Part shown: in pieces, positions 1-7,623 of the stretch
Position numbering within the stretch: position 1 is the first letter of the stretch
How the letters are laid out: each line of letters opens with the position of its first letter
Assembly (NCBI GenBank): GCA_035249175.1
Contig: DATFGT010000035.1
Location: 1 to 40,677 of the forward strand
DNA length: 40,677 nt
Direction: 5' to 3'
From: 66-474 sp035249175
Lineage (GTDB): Bacteria > Pseudomonadota > Gammaproteobacteria > Xanthomonadales > Rhodanobacteraceae
Made by a program: the position numbers and the translations under genes
Notes under the pieces: model-generated
Told to the model about the DNA's origin: nothing
Database searches by the model: none
The model's input: the letters and a program-made list of their open reading frames with translations, nothing else

Positions 1-509
1 CCGGAATTCTTCTGGTTGGATTTCCAGTTGCGGATGTCGCGCTCGCTGCGCACGATGTTCCAGTCGCCACACAGCACGTATTCACGGCCGCTGGCGAGCC
101 ACTCGTCGAAAATCCTGCGCAACTTTTTCATCGCCTCGAACTTGAACTGCTGGCGCTCTTCACCGGACGTGCCGGACGGCACGTACAGCGATACCACACT
201 CAAATTCCCGAAGCGCGCTTCGATGTAGCGGCCCTCGTCATCGAACGGTTTCCAGCCGATCGTCCGGAGCACTTCGTCGGGTTCGCGCTTCGCGTAGATC
301 GCGACGCCGCTGTAGCCTTTCTTTGTCGTCGCGTCGCGGTAGAAGCAATGGTGGCCGTCCGGACGGAATGCCGGGCCGCCCAGTTGTGCTTCCTGCGCCT
401 TGGTTTCCTGCAGGCAGACCACGTCGGCGTTCTGCGGGCGCAGCCAGTCGAAGAAACCCTTGTTGGCGGCGGAACGAATGCCGTTGGCGTTGAAGGAGAT
501 GATTCGCAC
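1..509 (-). CDS. xthA: Exodeoxyribonuclease III, 3'-truncated by window edge
   Basis: The first 169 residues of an exonuclease III / AP-endonuclease (endonuclease-exonuclease-phosphatase fold), which in this family cuts DNA 5' of abasic sites and degrades 3' ends in base-excision repair. The N-terminal strand SFNANGIRSA, the catalytic-Glu motif CLQETKAQE, the segment KKGYSGVAIYAK and the later LCGDWNIVRSERD (the GDxN catalytic element) are all visible. The C-terminal SDHCP part lies beyond base 1. The start is taken as GTG at 507-509 because it gives the usual MRIISFN-type N-terminus; no convincing Shine-Dalgarno precedes it. It is divergent from pyrE with about 140 bases between, a neighbourhood I associate with Xanthomonadales. 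Family assignment is firm; the start codon is less certain. Confidence 0.93.
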   Translation of the reverse strand, partial: MRIISFNANGIRSAANKGFFDWLRPQNADVVCLQETKAQEAQLGGPAFRPDGHHCFYRDATTKKGYSGVAIYAKREPDEVLRTIGWKPFDDEGRYIEARFGNLSVVSLYVPSGTSGEERQQFKFEAMKKLRRIFDEWLASGREYVLCGDWNIVRSERDIRNWKSNQKNS

Positions 510-586
510 GGGAGTGGTGCTTCGGAATTCGGGATGGGCGAAGCCTAAAGCAAAACCGCGTGCCCTGCCGGTGGGATGGACGAAAT

Positions 587-606
587 ATGGCAACGCGCGT
601 TGCCAT
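587..606. promoter_or_regulatory. Perfect 20-bp palindrome between xthA and pyrE
   Basis: ATGGCAACGCGCGTTGCCAT is an exact 20-base inverted repeat (two 10-base arms, no spacer), lying 42 bases before the pyrE start in the divergent xthA-pyrE gap. A TATCAT element resembling a -10 box follows at 613-618 without a good -35. It could be an operator for a dimeric repressor or a leader hairpin. The symmetry is seen directly; the function is inferred. Confidence 0.5.
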
Positions 607-648
607 TGCCCGTATCATTCGAATCCCGATTCTTCGATCGCGAATGCC

Positions 649-1302
649 GTGCTCCAACCCCACCAGCAAACGTTCCTGGACACCGCGCTCGCGCGCGGCG
701 TGCTGCGCTTCGGCGAGTTCACCCTGAAATCCGGCCGGCAGAGTCCCTACTTCTTCAACATGGGCAAGATCGACACCGGCGCCGCGCTGGCCAACGTCGG
801 TATGGCCTACGCCGCTGCCCTTGTCGCGAGCGGCGTGCGATTCGACATGCTGTTCGGTCCGGCCTACAAGGGCATTCCACTGGCCGCCGCGACCGCGGTG
901 GCGCTGGCGCGCGAGCACGGCCGCGACACGCCGTGGGCGTACAACCGCAAGGAAGCCAAGGATCATGGCGAGGGCGGCGTGATCGTCGGCGCGCCGCTTT
1001 CGGGAGGGGTATTGATCGTGGATGACGTGATCACGGCCGGCACCGCCGTGCGCGAATCGCTGGCGTTGATCCGTGGTGCAGGCGCGACAGTCGCCGGTGT
1101 GCTGGTGGCGCTGGACAGGCAGGAGCGCGGACAAGGTGAACGCTCGGCGGTGCAGGAACTCGCGCACGACCAGGGCGTGTCCGTGACAGCGATCGTGGGG
1201 CTTGCCGACCTGATGGATTACGCCGGAACCCGGCCGGAACTTGCTGCACAGCGCGAGCGGCTGCAGGAGTATCGTGACCGTTACGGGGTGGAGGCGGCCT
1301 GA
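649..1302 (+). CDS. pyrE: Orotate phosphoribosyltransferase
   Basis: Cytoplasmic type I phosphoribosyltransferase that joins orotate to PRPP to give OMP, the fifth step of de novo UMP synthesis. From the GTG at 649 the protein is 217 residues, normal for PyrE. The N-terminus reads HQQTFLDTALARGVLRFGEF, followed by KSGRQSPYFFNMGK; the flexible catalytic loop is AYNRKEAKDHGEGG (97-110) and the PRPP-binding loop is VLIVDDVITAGTA (121-133). The frame is open upstream to about base 400, but that stretch does not resemble PyrE and overlaps xthA, so the GTG was preferred. A 24-base inverted repeat follows the stop. Monocistronic appearance. Confidence 0.95.
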   Translation: MLQPHQQTFLDTALARGVLRFGEFTLKSGRQSPYFFNMGKIDTGAALANVGMAYAAALVASGVRFDMLFGPAYKGIPLAAATAVALAREHGRDTPWAYNRKEAKDHGEGGVIVGAPLSGGVLIVDDVITAGTAVRESLALIRGAGATVAGVLVALDRQERGQGERSAVQELAHDQGVSVTAIVGLADLMDYAGTRPELAAQRERLQEYRDRYGVEAA

Positions 1303-1310
1303 CTCAAGCC

Positions 1311-1334
1311 ACGGCCTGCATCTTGCATGGCCGT
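1311..1334 (+). terminator. Hairpin after pyrE
   Basis: ACGGCC at 1311-1316 pairs with GGCCGT at 1329-1334; the inner TGCA copies extend the stem around a TCT loop with a one-base bulge. It starts eight bases after the pyrE stop. No T-run follows, so it is at best a weak or factor-assisted terminator. Confidence 0.35.
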
Positions 1335-1387
1335 TGGATCATGCCGAGGCCCTCGGGCCTATACTGGATCATCTTCCGGAGATCGAG

Positions 1388-2056
1388 ATGCGTGGGTTCC
1401 CCTTCAGCCTCCTGGTCGCGGCCTTGTTGGCTTGCGGACTGTGCGCGCCGGCGTTCGCGGAACCGCCGCCCACGCCGACCACGCACTATCGATGGAAGGA
1501 TGCATCGGGCGTCGTGCACTTCAGCGACACCATTCCGTCGTCGGCATTGGCGGGAGGCTATGACATCGTCGATAACCGAGGCATGGTGGTGCGCCACGTG
1601 GACCGCGAACTCACGCCTGCCGAACGGCGTGCCGCGGCCGCGGTTGCCGCGCGTGACGCAGCGACCCGGCGCGATGCGCAACAACGCCGGCTCCAGGACG
1701 CCCAGATGCTGGCCGCGTATCCCACCGACAAGGACCTGCAACAGTCGCAACAGGCGCAACTTCAGCAAATCCAGACCGACATCGCGTCGCTGGAAACCAA
1801 CCTGCGCAGTCAGGAAGATTCGCTGACCGAATTGCTCGCGCATGCGGCCGATCTGGAACATTCGAAACAGCCGATTCCCCCTTACGTCAACACGCGCATC
1901 GCCGAGCAGCGCCAGAGCGTCAACGATGAGCGCGCGGCGCTGGTGCGGCGGCATGCGGATTTCGCAAGGGCACAGGCCCGCTTCGCCGCGCAACTGGAGC
2001 GCTATCGCGCGTTGCGCGCGAAATTCCAGAGCGCCGACGACCCGCCGCGGCAATAG
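1388..2056 (+). CDS. Secreted DUF4124 coiled-coil protein
   Basis: 222-residue exported protein of unknown function. Residues 1-24 form a signal peptide ending AFA. Residues 34-50 (YRWKDASGVVHFSDTIP) are a clear DUF4124 motif, a short beta-type domain common in envelope proteins of gammaproteobacteria. From about 75 to 215 the chain is Ala/Gln/Arg/Glu-rich and strongly coiled-coil in character, with a Q-rich stretch QQSQQAQLQQIQ near 123. The ATG at 1388 is preceded by GGAG and opens the signal peptide. It probably sits in the periplasm as a helical oligomer. No partner can be inferred: pyrE lies upstream and the acyl carrier gene is convergent downstream. Confidence 0.8.
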   Translation: MRGFPFSLLVAALLACGLCAPAFAEPPPTPTTHYRWKDASGVVHFSDTIPSSALAGGYDIVDNRGMVVRHVDRELTPAERRAAAAVAARDAATRRDAQQRRLQDAQMLAAYPTDKDLQQSQQAQLQQIQTDIASLETNLRSQEDSLTELLAHAADLEHSKQPIPPYVNTRIAEQRQSVNDERAALVRRHADFARAQARFAAQLERYRALRAKFQSADDPPRQ

Positions 2057-2173
2057 CGGCCACAAGATGTCCCATCCGAAGCGGCTGTTGTGAAAAGTCA
2101 GCCCACGGATGGACGTTCTCGAGCAGCAGACAGCGTTAGCCGACAGGAATCTGGATGCCACCTGACGCGGCGA

Positions 2174-2449
2174 TCATGGATGATCGCAAACATGTGACTG
2201 GATGTGCTCGGACAGCGCGCGCAGCGATCCGAACACACGCCGGTTGTCGGGATTGTCGGAACGCAGCTGGATGCCGTAGCGCTTGGACACGGCCAGTGCC
2301 AGTTCCAACGCGTCGATGGAATCGAGGCCCAATTCGCCGCCGAACAGCGGCGCTTCGGGATCGATGTTTTCCGGCGCCACGTTTTCGAGATTGAGGTTCT
2401 CGACGATCAGGCTCGCCAATTCCTGCTCCGCAGGGGTTTGTTGGGTCAT
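2174..2449 (-). CDS. Acyl carrier protein, probably for aryl-polyene (xanthomonadin) synthesis
   Basis: 91-residue carrier protein. The phosphopantetheine motif GELGLDSIDALEL places the attachment serine at residue 44; the acidic helical surroundings are typical of ACPs. It lies head to head with a 3-hydroxybenzoate-forming chorismatase. In Xanthomonas, 3-hydroxybenzoate made by XanB2 is activated and loaded on the carrier XanC as starter for xanthomonadin, so a XanC-like role is inferred from context. A GGAG lies just before the ATG. The stop codon is embedded in an 8-bp stem hairpin (2170-2187, GCGATCAT / ATGATCGC). The remaining ketosynthase and ligase genes of such a pathway are not in the window. 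A fatty-acid ACP role is less likely because the core fab genes are absent. Confidence 0.85.
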   Translation of the reverse strand: MTQQTPAEQELASLIVENLNLENVAPENIDPEAPLFGGELGLDSIDALELALAVSKRYGIQLRSDNPDNRRVFGSLRALSEHIQSHVCDHP

Positions 2450-2567
2450 GCTCCGTGGCTCCGCAATCTCATCGAATCAGCCGTTTAATGTAACATGGAC
2501 AGTTTGAAACAGGATGCCGATTGGCATGCACGGACCCCACGCAGCGCAACGATCTGGAAGGGATGGC

Positions 2568-3530
2568 ATGAGGGGTTCGGCGTTGTGCGTCGCGTATCGG
2601 GGGGAGCCTGCTTCGACCCTGCTGGAAGCCCCGGGTACGCTGGCCGTGTTCGACTTTGGCGCGGGCGCCGGATCGACGTCCGATGCCCGTCACCTCCGAC
2701 TTCCGCTGCCGCCGCTGCCGGTCGACGCGCCGCATGAGTGCTGGTCGGTCGATGCGGAGGTCGCCAGCGGCTTCTCGGGCAACTTGCGCTGGGCCGCAGG
2801 CGGCGGCTGGCGATTCGTCGGGGTCGAAGTCGACGAAGCCGGGTGCGGTGGCATCGAAGCCGCCAGCGCGCGCGCCTACGACCTTCTGCTCGCGCACGTG
2901 GCGGCTTCCCCGGAAAGGCATCTGCAACGCATCTGGAATTACCTCGGCGCGATCAACGCCGGCAACGGCGACGACGAGCGCTACCGGTTGTTCTGCAGTG
3001 GGCGTGCCCGCGGCCTGGCCACGCGCGGCATCACGCGTTATCCCGCGGCCACCGCAATCGGGCACCAAGGCCCGGAAGGATTGCTGCAGGTGTACGCGTT
3101 GTGCGCGGCCGAGCCTGGCCGTGCGCTGGAAAACCCGCGTCAGATGAGCGCCTGGAAATACCCGCGCCAGTACGGCCCCACCGCGCCCAGCTTTGCGCGC
3201 GCGATGCGATTGCCGGGCGGTGCACTTGCGATTTCCGGCACCGCTGCGGTGATCGGGCATGCCTCGTATCACGCCGACGATGTGGCAGCGCAGGCGGACG
3301 AGGCGGTTGCGAATCTGCGCGCGTTGCTGGAGCGGGCAGCGCTGCCTGCGTTCGACGCATTTTCGCCGCTCAAGGTGTATGTGCGTCGCCCGCAGGATGC
3401 CGGTCACATCGCTGCAGCGCTTGCGCGGCAGCTCGATCCATCGGTTCCGCGCATCCTGTTGCACGGCGACATTTGCCGCCGCGAACTTTTGGTCGAGATC
3501 GACGGCTGGTCGTTCGGAAACCCTGGGTAG
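2568..3530 (+). CDS. xanB2: Chorismatase / 3-hydroxybenzoate synthase (XanB2/FkbO/Hyg5 family)
   Basis: About 320-residue enzyme resembling the chorismatase family, which splits chorismate to pyruvate plus hydroxybenzoate or a dihydroxy-cyclohexadiene acid. XanB2 yields 3- and 4-hydroxybenzoate for xanthomonadin and for ubiquinone. Recognisable family blocks are LQRIWNYLGAINAG, DERYRLFCSGRARGL, the segment around TAIGHQGPEG, the C-terminal ISGTAAVIGHAS, and a terminal LLVEIDGWS. The ATG at 2568 was chosen because GGAAGGGA sits a few bases upstream; an in-frame ATG at 2514 has only an adjacent AGG and would add 18 residues. Divergent from the carrier-protein gene, so the two probably share a control region. 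An 11-kDa carrier plus this enzyme suggests the organism is yellow-pigmented. Family certain; 3-hydroxy specificity inferred. Confidence 0.88.
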   Translation: MRGSALCVAYRGEPASTLLEAPGTLAVFDFGAGAGSTSDARHLRLPLPPLPVDAPHECWSVDAEVASGFSGNLRWAAGGGWRFVGVEVDEAGCGGIEAASARAYDLLLAHVAASPERHLQRIWNYLGAINAGNGDDERYRLFCSGRARGLATRGITRYPAATAIGHQGPEGLLQVYALCAAEPGRALENPRQMSAWKYPRQYGPTAPSFARAMRLPGGALAISGTAAVIGHASYHADDVAAQADEAVANLRALLERAALPAFDAFSPLKVYVRRPQDAGHIAAALARQLDPSVPRILLHGDICRRELLVEIDGWSFGNPG

Positions 3531-3588
3531 CCTGCTGCGCTGCTCGCCACATCCATGTGGCTCGCCCTGCGGGCTGCCTTCGGCGTTC

Positions 3589-3610
3589 AAACCGGCAGTC
3601 CTGCCGGTTT
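3589..3610. terminator. Bidirectional hairpin terminator between convergent xanB2 and glmU
   Basis: AAACCGGCAG and CTGCCGGTTT form a perfect 10-bp stem with a two-base loop, lying 59 bases after the chorismatase stop and 64 bases beyond the glmU stop. The T/A ends of the stem supply a short U tract on either strand. A second small hairpin (CCACAT/ATGTGG) lies at 3547-3560. Confidence 0.55.
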
Positions 3611-3673
3611 AGTCGCGACGGTTACTCAAGGTTTCCGTCAGCGCCATCCCGGTCGGTTTTTCCGCAGCCATGC

Positions 3674-5041
3674 TCAGGTTTTTTTCTGCGGCCGTTGCCA
3701 ATCGTTGATAGTGGTTTGGCGGCCGCGCGCGAGGCTGAGTTTGTCCGCCGGCGCATCCGCGGTAATGGTGGATCCGGCGCCGATGGTGGCCCCATCGCCC
3801 ACTGACACTGGCGCGACCAGCGAGGTGTTGGAACCGATGAACGCATCGTCGCCAATCTCGGTGACGAACTTGTTGACGCCGTCGTAGTTGCAGGTGATGG
3901 TGCCGGCGCCGATGTTGACGTTGCTGCCGACTTTCGCGTCGCCGAGATAGGTCAGGTGGTTGGCCTTGCTGCCCTCGCCCAGCTTGGCCTTCTTGGTTTC
4001 GACGAAATTGCCCACGTGCACCCCGGCCGCGAGCTCGGTGCCGGGCCGCAAGCGCGCGTACGGCCCGATCCGGCAGGCGCCGTAAGTGGTGACGCCTTCC
4101 AGGTCGCAATGCGCCAGCACTTCGGTTCCCGCGGCGAGATTGACGTTGCGCAGCCGGCAGAACGGGCCGATCTTGACGCCGTCGCCGAAGGTGACGCCAT
4201 CTTCCAGGATCACGTCCACGTCGATTTCGACGTCCCGGCCATGGCTGAAGTGTCCGCGCAAATCGAAACGCGCGGGATCGGCGATGCGCACGCCCGCCAG
4301 CATCAACCGCTTGGCGTCGCGGGCGCGCAGGTACGCCGCAAGTTCGGCAAGTTGCGCCGCATCGTTGGCGCCGAACGCCTCGAGCGGGTCCGCTGTCATC
4401 ACCACGTCGGCAGGTGTGCCTTCCCCGGCGGCCTGGGCGAATGCGTCGGTCAGATACAACTCGCCCTGCTGGTTGTCGGGCGCCAGCCGATCGACCCAGC
4501 GGCGCAATTGCGGCGATTCCGCGAAGGTGACGCCGGTGTTGACGATGCGCACCTCCCGTTGCGCCTCGTCCGCATCCTTCTCTTCCACGATCGCGCGCAC
4601 GCGGCCGAGTCCGTCGCGCAACACGCGTCCGTAACCGGACGGATCATCCAGTTCGGTCGCCAGCACCGCAAGTTCGGCGTGCGTGCGCACCAGTTCGGTG
4701 AGCGTTTCCGCGCGCAACAGCGGCACGTCGCCGTACAACACCAGGATGCGCGCGGGGTCGGGAATATCGTGCAGCGCCAGCCGCACGGCGTGGCCCGTGC
4801 CGCGTTGTTCGGACTGGTGCACCCAGTGGATGTCGGTGTCGCGCGCGAACGCGGCGCGCACCTGCTCGCCACGGTGGCCGTACACGACGTGCAGGCCTTC
4901 CGGGCGCAGCGCCCGCGCCGTATCCAGCACATGCGCCAGCATCGGCCGGCCCGCCAGCGGCATCAGCACCTTGGGCAACATCGACTTCATGCGCTTGCCC
5001 TCGCCGGCAGCGAGGACGATCACGTGCAGAGGGTCGGCCAT
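3674..5041 (-). CDS. glmU: Bifunctional N-acetylglucosamine-1-phosphate uridyltransferase / glucosamine-1-phosphate acetyltransferase
   Basis: 455-residue cytoplasmic enzyme that acetylates GlcN-1-P and then joins it to UTP, giving UDP-GlcNAc for peptidoglycan and LPS. The N-terminal half carries the nucleotidyltransferase loop LAAGEGKRMKS (10-20), the YGDVPLL block and EEKDA / VNTG elements. The C-terminal half is a left-handed beta-helix with hexapeptide repeats and the acetyltransferase region NHLTYLGDAKVGSNVNIGAG followed by TITCNYDG. The ATG at 5041 has GGAGAC upstream and yields the standard length. It is divergent from glmS, so two enzymes of the same pathway flank one control region. 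No anomaly seen. Confidence 0.97.
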   Translation of the reverse strand: MADPLHVIVLAAGEGKRMKSMLPKVLMPLAGRPMLAHVLDTARALRPEGLHVVYGHRGEQVRAAFARDTDIHWVHQSEQRGTGHAVRLALHDIPDPARILVLYGDVPLLRAETLTELVRTHAELAVLATELDDPSGYGRVLRDGLGRVRAIVEEKDADEAQREVRIVNTGVTFAESPQLRRWVDRLAPDNQQGELYLTDAFAQAAGEGTPADVVMTADPLEAFGANDAAQLAELAAYLRARDAKRLMLAGVRIADPARFDLRGHFSHGRDVEIDVDVILEDGVTFGDGVKIGPFCRLRNVNLAAGTEVLAHCDLEGVTTYGACRIGPYARLRPGTELAAGVHVGNFVETKKAKLGEGSKANHLTYLGDAKVGSNVNIGAGTITCNYDGVNKFVTEIGDDAFIGSNTSLVAPVSVGDGATIGAGSTITADAPADKLSLARGRQTTINDWQRPQKKT

Positions 5042-5346
5042 GCTCACGTCTCCAGTTTGGCCCGCAACATTGACGCATCGAACGCCAGCCGACAAGTGGC
5101 AGAAGATCATGCGTTGGCCACTATGTGGGCAGCTTTGCTGCGTCGGTGCCGAACCCCCGATGTTGCTGCGCCGTTCTGGCGCGCGACCACCACGATCCCA
5201 TGACCACGTGCGAGCGCAAACGGATTGGCTTTCGCGCGGTCGAAAGGCATCGCATGAAGCGGGCCGAAACCGCTGACGGGCGGCGCGCCCGGAGGCCCGA
5301 ATTCCCTGTATCTTTCTACGTTCTTGACCCGGAAGGTCCAACATCC
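5042..5346. other. glmU-glmS divergent intergenic region
   Basis: 305 bases between two divergent cell-wall precursor genes. A Shine-Dalgarno GGAAGG lies before the glmS ATG and GGAGAC before glmU. Short GC hairpins are present, for example GCGCC/GGCGC around 5170. I could not assign -35/-10 boxes with confidence, and see no riboswitch or ribozyme. An open frame continues through much of the region upstream of glmS but encodes nothing GlmS-like. Confidence 0.4.
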
Positions 5347-7179
5347 ATGTGTGGAATCGTTGCCGCCTGCACCCAACGTGATGTCGTCCCGATCCTGCTG
5401 GCGGGTCTGCACGCGCTGGAATACCGCGGCTATGACTCGGCGGGTCTGGCGGTGCTGGACGACGGCCGTCTTTCGCGATTGCGCGCACCCGGCAAGGTTA
5501 CGGAACTGGACGCCTTGTGGCGGGCATCGCCCCTGCACGGGTGGACGGGCATCGCGCATACCCGCTGGGCCACCCACGGCGCGCCCAACGAGGTCAACGC
5601 GCACCCGCACGTCTCCCGCGACACGGTCGCGGTGGTGCACAACGGCATCATCGAGAACCACGCGGAATTGCGCGCCGAGTTGCAGCAAGCCGGTTACGCG
5701 TTCACTTCGGACACCGACACCGAAGTCATCGCACACCTCGTGCACAAATTGATGGCGGGCGGCATGGGCTTGCGCGAAGCGGTCAACGACGCCACGCGCC
5801 GCTTGCGCGGCGCCTATGCGATCGCGGTGCTGCATCGCGACCATCCCGGCCACGTGGTCGGCGCGCGCCGCGGCAGTCCGTTGTGCGTGGGCGTCGGCAT
5901 CGGCGAGCATTTTCTCGGCTCGGACGTGCAGGCGCTGATCCAGGTCACCAACCGGATCGTGTACCTGGAAGAAGGCGACGTGGTGGAGATCACGCCCGAT
6001 TCGCTCGCGATCCGTGCCGCCGATGGCAGCGAGGCGATCCGCAAGGTGCGCGAAAGCGACCTGTCGATGGACGCGGTCGAACGCGGCCAGTTCCGGCATT
6101 ACATGCTGAAGGAGATCTTCGAGCAACCCGGCGCGGTCGCCAACACGCTGGAGGGCCGCATCGCCGACAATCGGATCCTGCCCAACATCTTTGGCGTCGA
6201 TGCCGATGAACTGCTGCAGCGCGTGCGCCACGTGCACATCGTCGCCTGCGGCACCAGTTACCACGCCGGCATGGTCGCGCGTTACTGGCTGGAAGGCATC
6301 GCCGGCATTCCGTGCAGCGTCGAGGTTGCCAGCGAATACCGGTACCGCAACGTGGTGGTGATGCCCGACACCTTGTTCCTCGCGATTTCGCAGTCAGGCG
6401 AAACCGCCGATACGCTGGCCGCGCTGCGCGAGGGTCGCGAACGCGGCTACCTCGGTTCGTTCGCGGTCTGCAACGTCCCGGAATCGAGCCTGGTGCGCGA
6501 ATCCGACCTCACCTTGATGACCCGCGCCGGTCCCGAAATCGGCGTCGCATCCACCAAGGCGTTCACCACGCAATTGAGTGCGCTGGCGCTGCTGGTCCTG
6601 GAACTCGCGCGTCTGCGTGGCATCAATGCCGACCGGCTTGCGGAGCTCGTGGCCGAACTTTCCAGTCTGCCGCGCCACCTCGAAGACGCACTGAAGCTCG
6701 CGCCCGCGATCGCGGAGCTGGCCGAGTCGTTCGTCGACAAGCATCACGCCCTGTTCCTCGGCCGCGGCGCGCAATATCCGGTGGCGATGGAGGGCGCGCT
6801 GAAGCTGAAGGAGATTTCCTACATCCACGCCGAAGCCTATCCCGCGGGGGAACTGAAGCACGGTCCGCTGGCACTGGTGGACGAGGACATGCCGGTGATT
6901 GCCGTGGCGCCCAACAACCAGTTGCTGGAAAAACTGAAATCCAACCTCGAGGAGGTTCGCGCACGCGGCGGCCAGCTGTACGTATTCGCCGACGCCGAAG
7001 CCGATCTTTCGTTGAATGGCAACCGTGGGCACCTGATGAAGGTGGATGCAGGTGGCAACTTCATCGCGCCCGCCGTGTTCACCGTGCCGCTGCAATTGCT
7101 CGCCTACCACGTTGCGGTACTGCGCGGCACCGACGTCGACCAGCCGCGCAACCTCGCCAAGTCGGTGACGGTGGAGTAG
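5347..7179 (+). CDS. glmS: Glutamine-fructose-6-phosphate aminotransferase (isomerizing)
   Basis: 610-residue enzyme that makes glucosamine-6-phosphate from fructose-6-phosphate and glutamine, the entry step to UDP-GlcNAc. The start MCGIVAAC exposes the catalytic N-terminal cysteine after Met removal, which fixes the ATG at 5347; GGAAGG precedes it. The class II glutaminase domain (about 1-220) contains HTRWATHG and HNGIIENH. Two SIS domains follow, with ACGTSYHAG near 300 and SQSGETADT near 350, then STKAFTTQ and EGALKLKEISYIHAEAYPAG. The C-terminus ends DQPRNLAKSVTVE, the conserved stretch whose DNA is the Tn7 target. All motifs are intact. Confidence 0.98.
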   Translation: MCGIVAACTQRDVVPILLAGLHALEYRGYDSAGLAVLDDGRLSRLRAPGKVTELDALWRASPLHGWTGIAHTRWATHGAPNEVNAHPHVSRDTVAVVHNGIIENHAELRAELQQAGYAFTSDTDTEVIAHLVHKLMAGGMGLREAVNDATRRLRGAYAIAVLHRDHPGHVVGARRGSPLCVGVGIGEHFLGSDVQALIQVTNRIVYLEEGDVVEITPDSLAIRAADGSEAIRKVRESDLSMDAVERGQFRHYMLKEIFEQPGAVANTLEGRIADNRILPNIFGVDADELLQRVRHVHIVACGTSYHAGMVARYWLEGIAGIPCSVEVASEYRYRNVVVMPDTLFLAISQSGETADTLAALREGRERGYLGSFAVCNVPESSLVRESDLTLMTRAGPEIGVASTKAFTTQLSALALLVLELARLRGINADRLAELVAELSSLPRHLEDALKLAPAIAELAESFVDKHHALFLGRGAQYPVAMEGALKLKEISYIHAEAYPAGELKHGPLALVDEDMPVIAVAPNNQLLEKLKSNLEEVRARGGQLYVFADAEADLSLNGNRGHLMKVDAGGNFIAPAVFTVPLQLLAYHVAVLRGTDVDQPRNLAKSVTVE

Positions 7180-7204
7180 CGGCTGCAACACCGCATTCGT
7201 CGGA
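7144..7204 (+). other. attTn7-type site at the glmS 3' end (apparently unoccupied)
   Basis: Bases 7144-7179 encode the PRNLAKSVTVE end of GlmS and closely follow the sequence that TnsD recognises in Tn7-family transposons. Insertion normally happens about 25 bases past the stop, near 7204. No transposon ends or tns genes are seen downstream, so the site looks empty. Based on known Tn7 biology plus visible conservation. Confidence 0.6.
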
Positions 7205-7353
7205 GGGTTCGGGATCGGCTACTCGCGAAGGCTTTCCCTTTCAAGAAATCGCAGATCTTATGAAGTGTTCGGGGCAGTCGTGTCTGGCGTTGCCTCGAAA
7301 GGCGCAGCAACCGGATGTTGCGTAAGTGCGCCCGTACCGTTCCCGCCGACCGG

Positions 7354-7457
7354 GCTTGGTTGCTCGATCGCGCTGCGGGATCGGCAAAGCAAGCGTGCGG
7401 TGGAGCCACGCGAGCGCACCCTCGTCACAACCAGGTCGCAACCTGGGGCTGTGGCTC
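7354..7457. repeat. Structured, gene-free DNA downstream of glmS (two nested stem-loops)
   Basis: The 444-base gap 7180-7623 holds no credible gene. Within it are two strong secondary structures. The first (7354-7394) pairs GCTTG with CAAGC, TTGC with GCAA and CGATC with GATCG around a nine-base loop, with only small bulges. The second (7403-7457) has an outer stem GAGCCAC/GTGGCTC and an inner hairpin CCAGGT-cgca-ACCTGG. A weaker pair GGAAGGT/ACCTTCC lies near 7530-7565. This could be a REP-like dispersed element, a structured RNA, or a complex terminator for glmS. The pairing is seen directly; the identity is unknown. Confidence 0.45.
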
Positions 7458-7623
7458 GCAAGCCAGAGGTGCAGCACTTCGGTCAGCAGGAAGGCAATCC
7501 GCCGCCGTTTAAGCGTTGATACCGTCGGAAGGTTGGGGAGAGATTTCCATGGCAGACCTTCCCAGGTGAACACCCCGGGCTGCAAAGCATGGCGCCACGC
7601 CCAGTCCTCATCCGACGCCGCTG

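Noticed and set aside
7104..7409. Minus-strand reading frame containing STVTDLARLRG over the glmS end
   Set aside because: It is the antisense of the conserved glmS 3' end; this type of frame appears at many glmS genes for that reason and has no independent support.
7180..7623. Tn7-like transposon remnant after glmS
   Set aside because: The target is conserved, but no transposon end sequences, tns genes or duplicated target site are visible.
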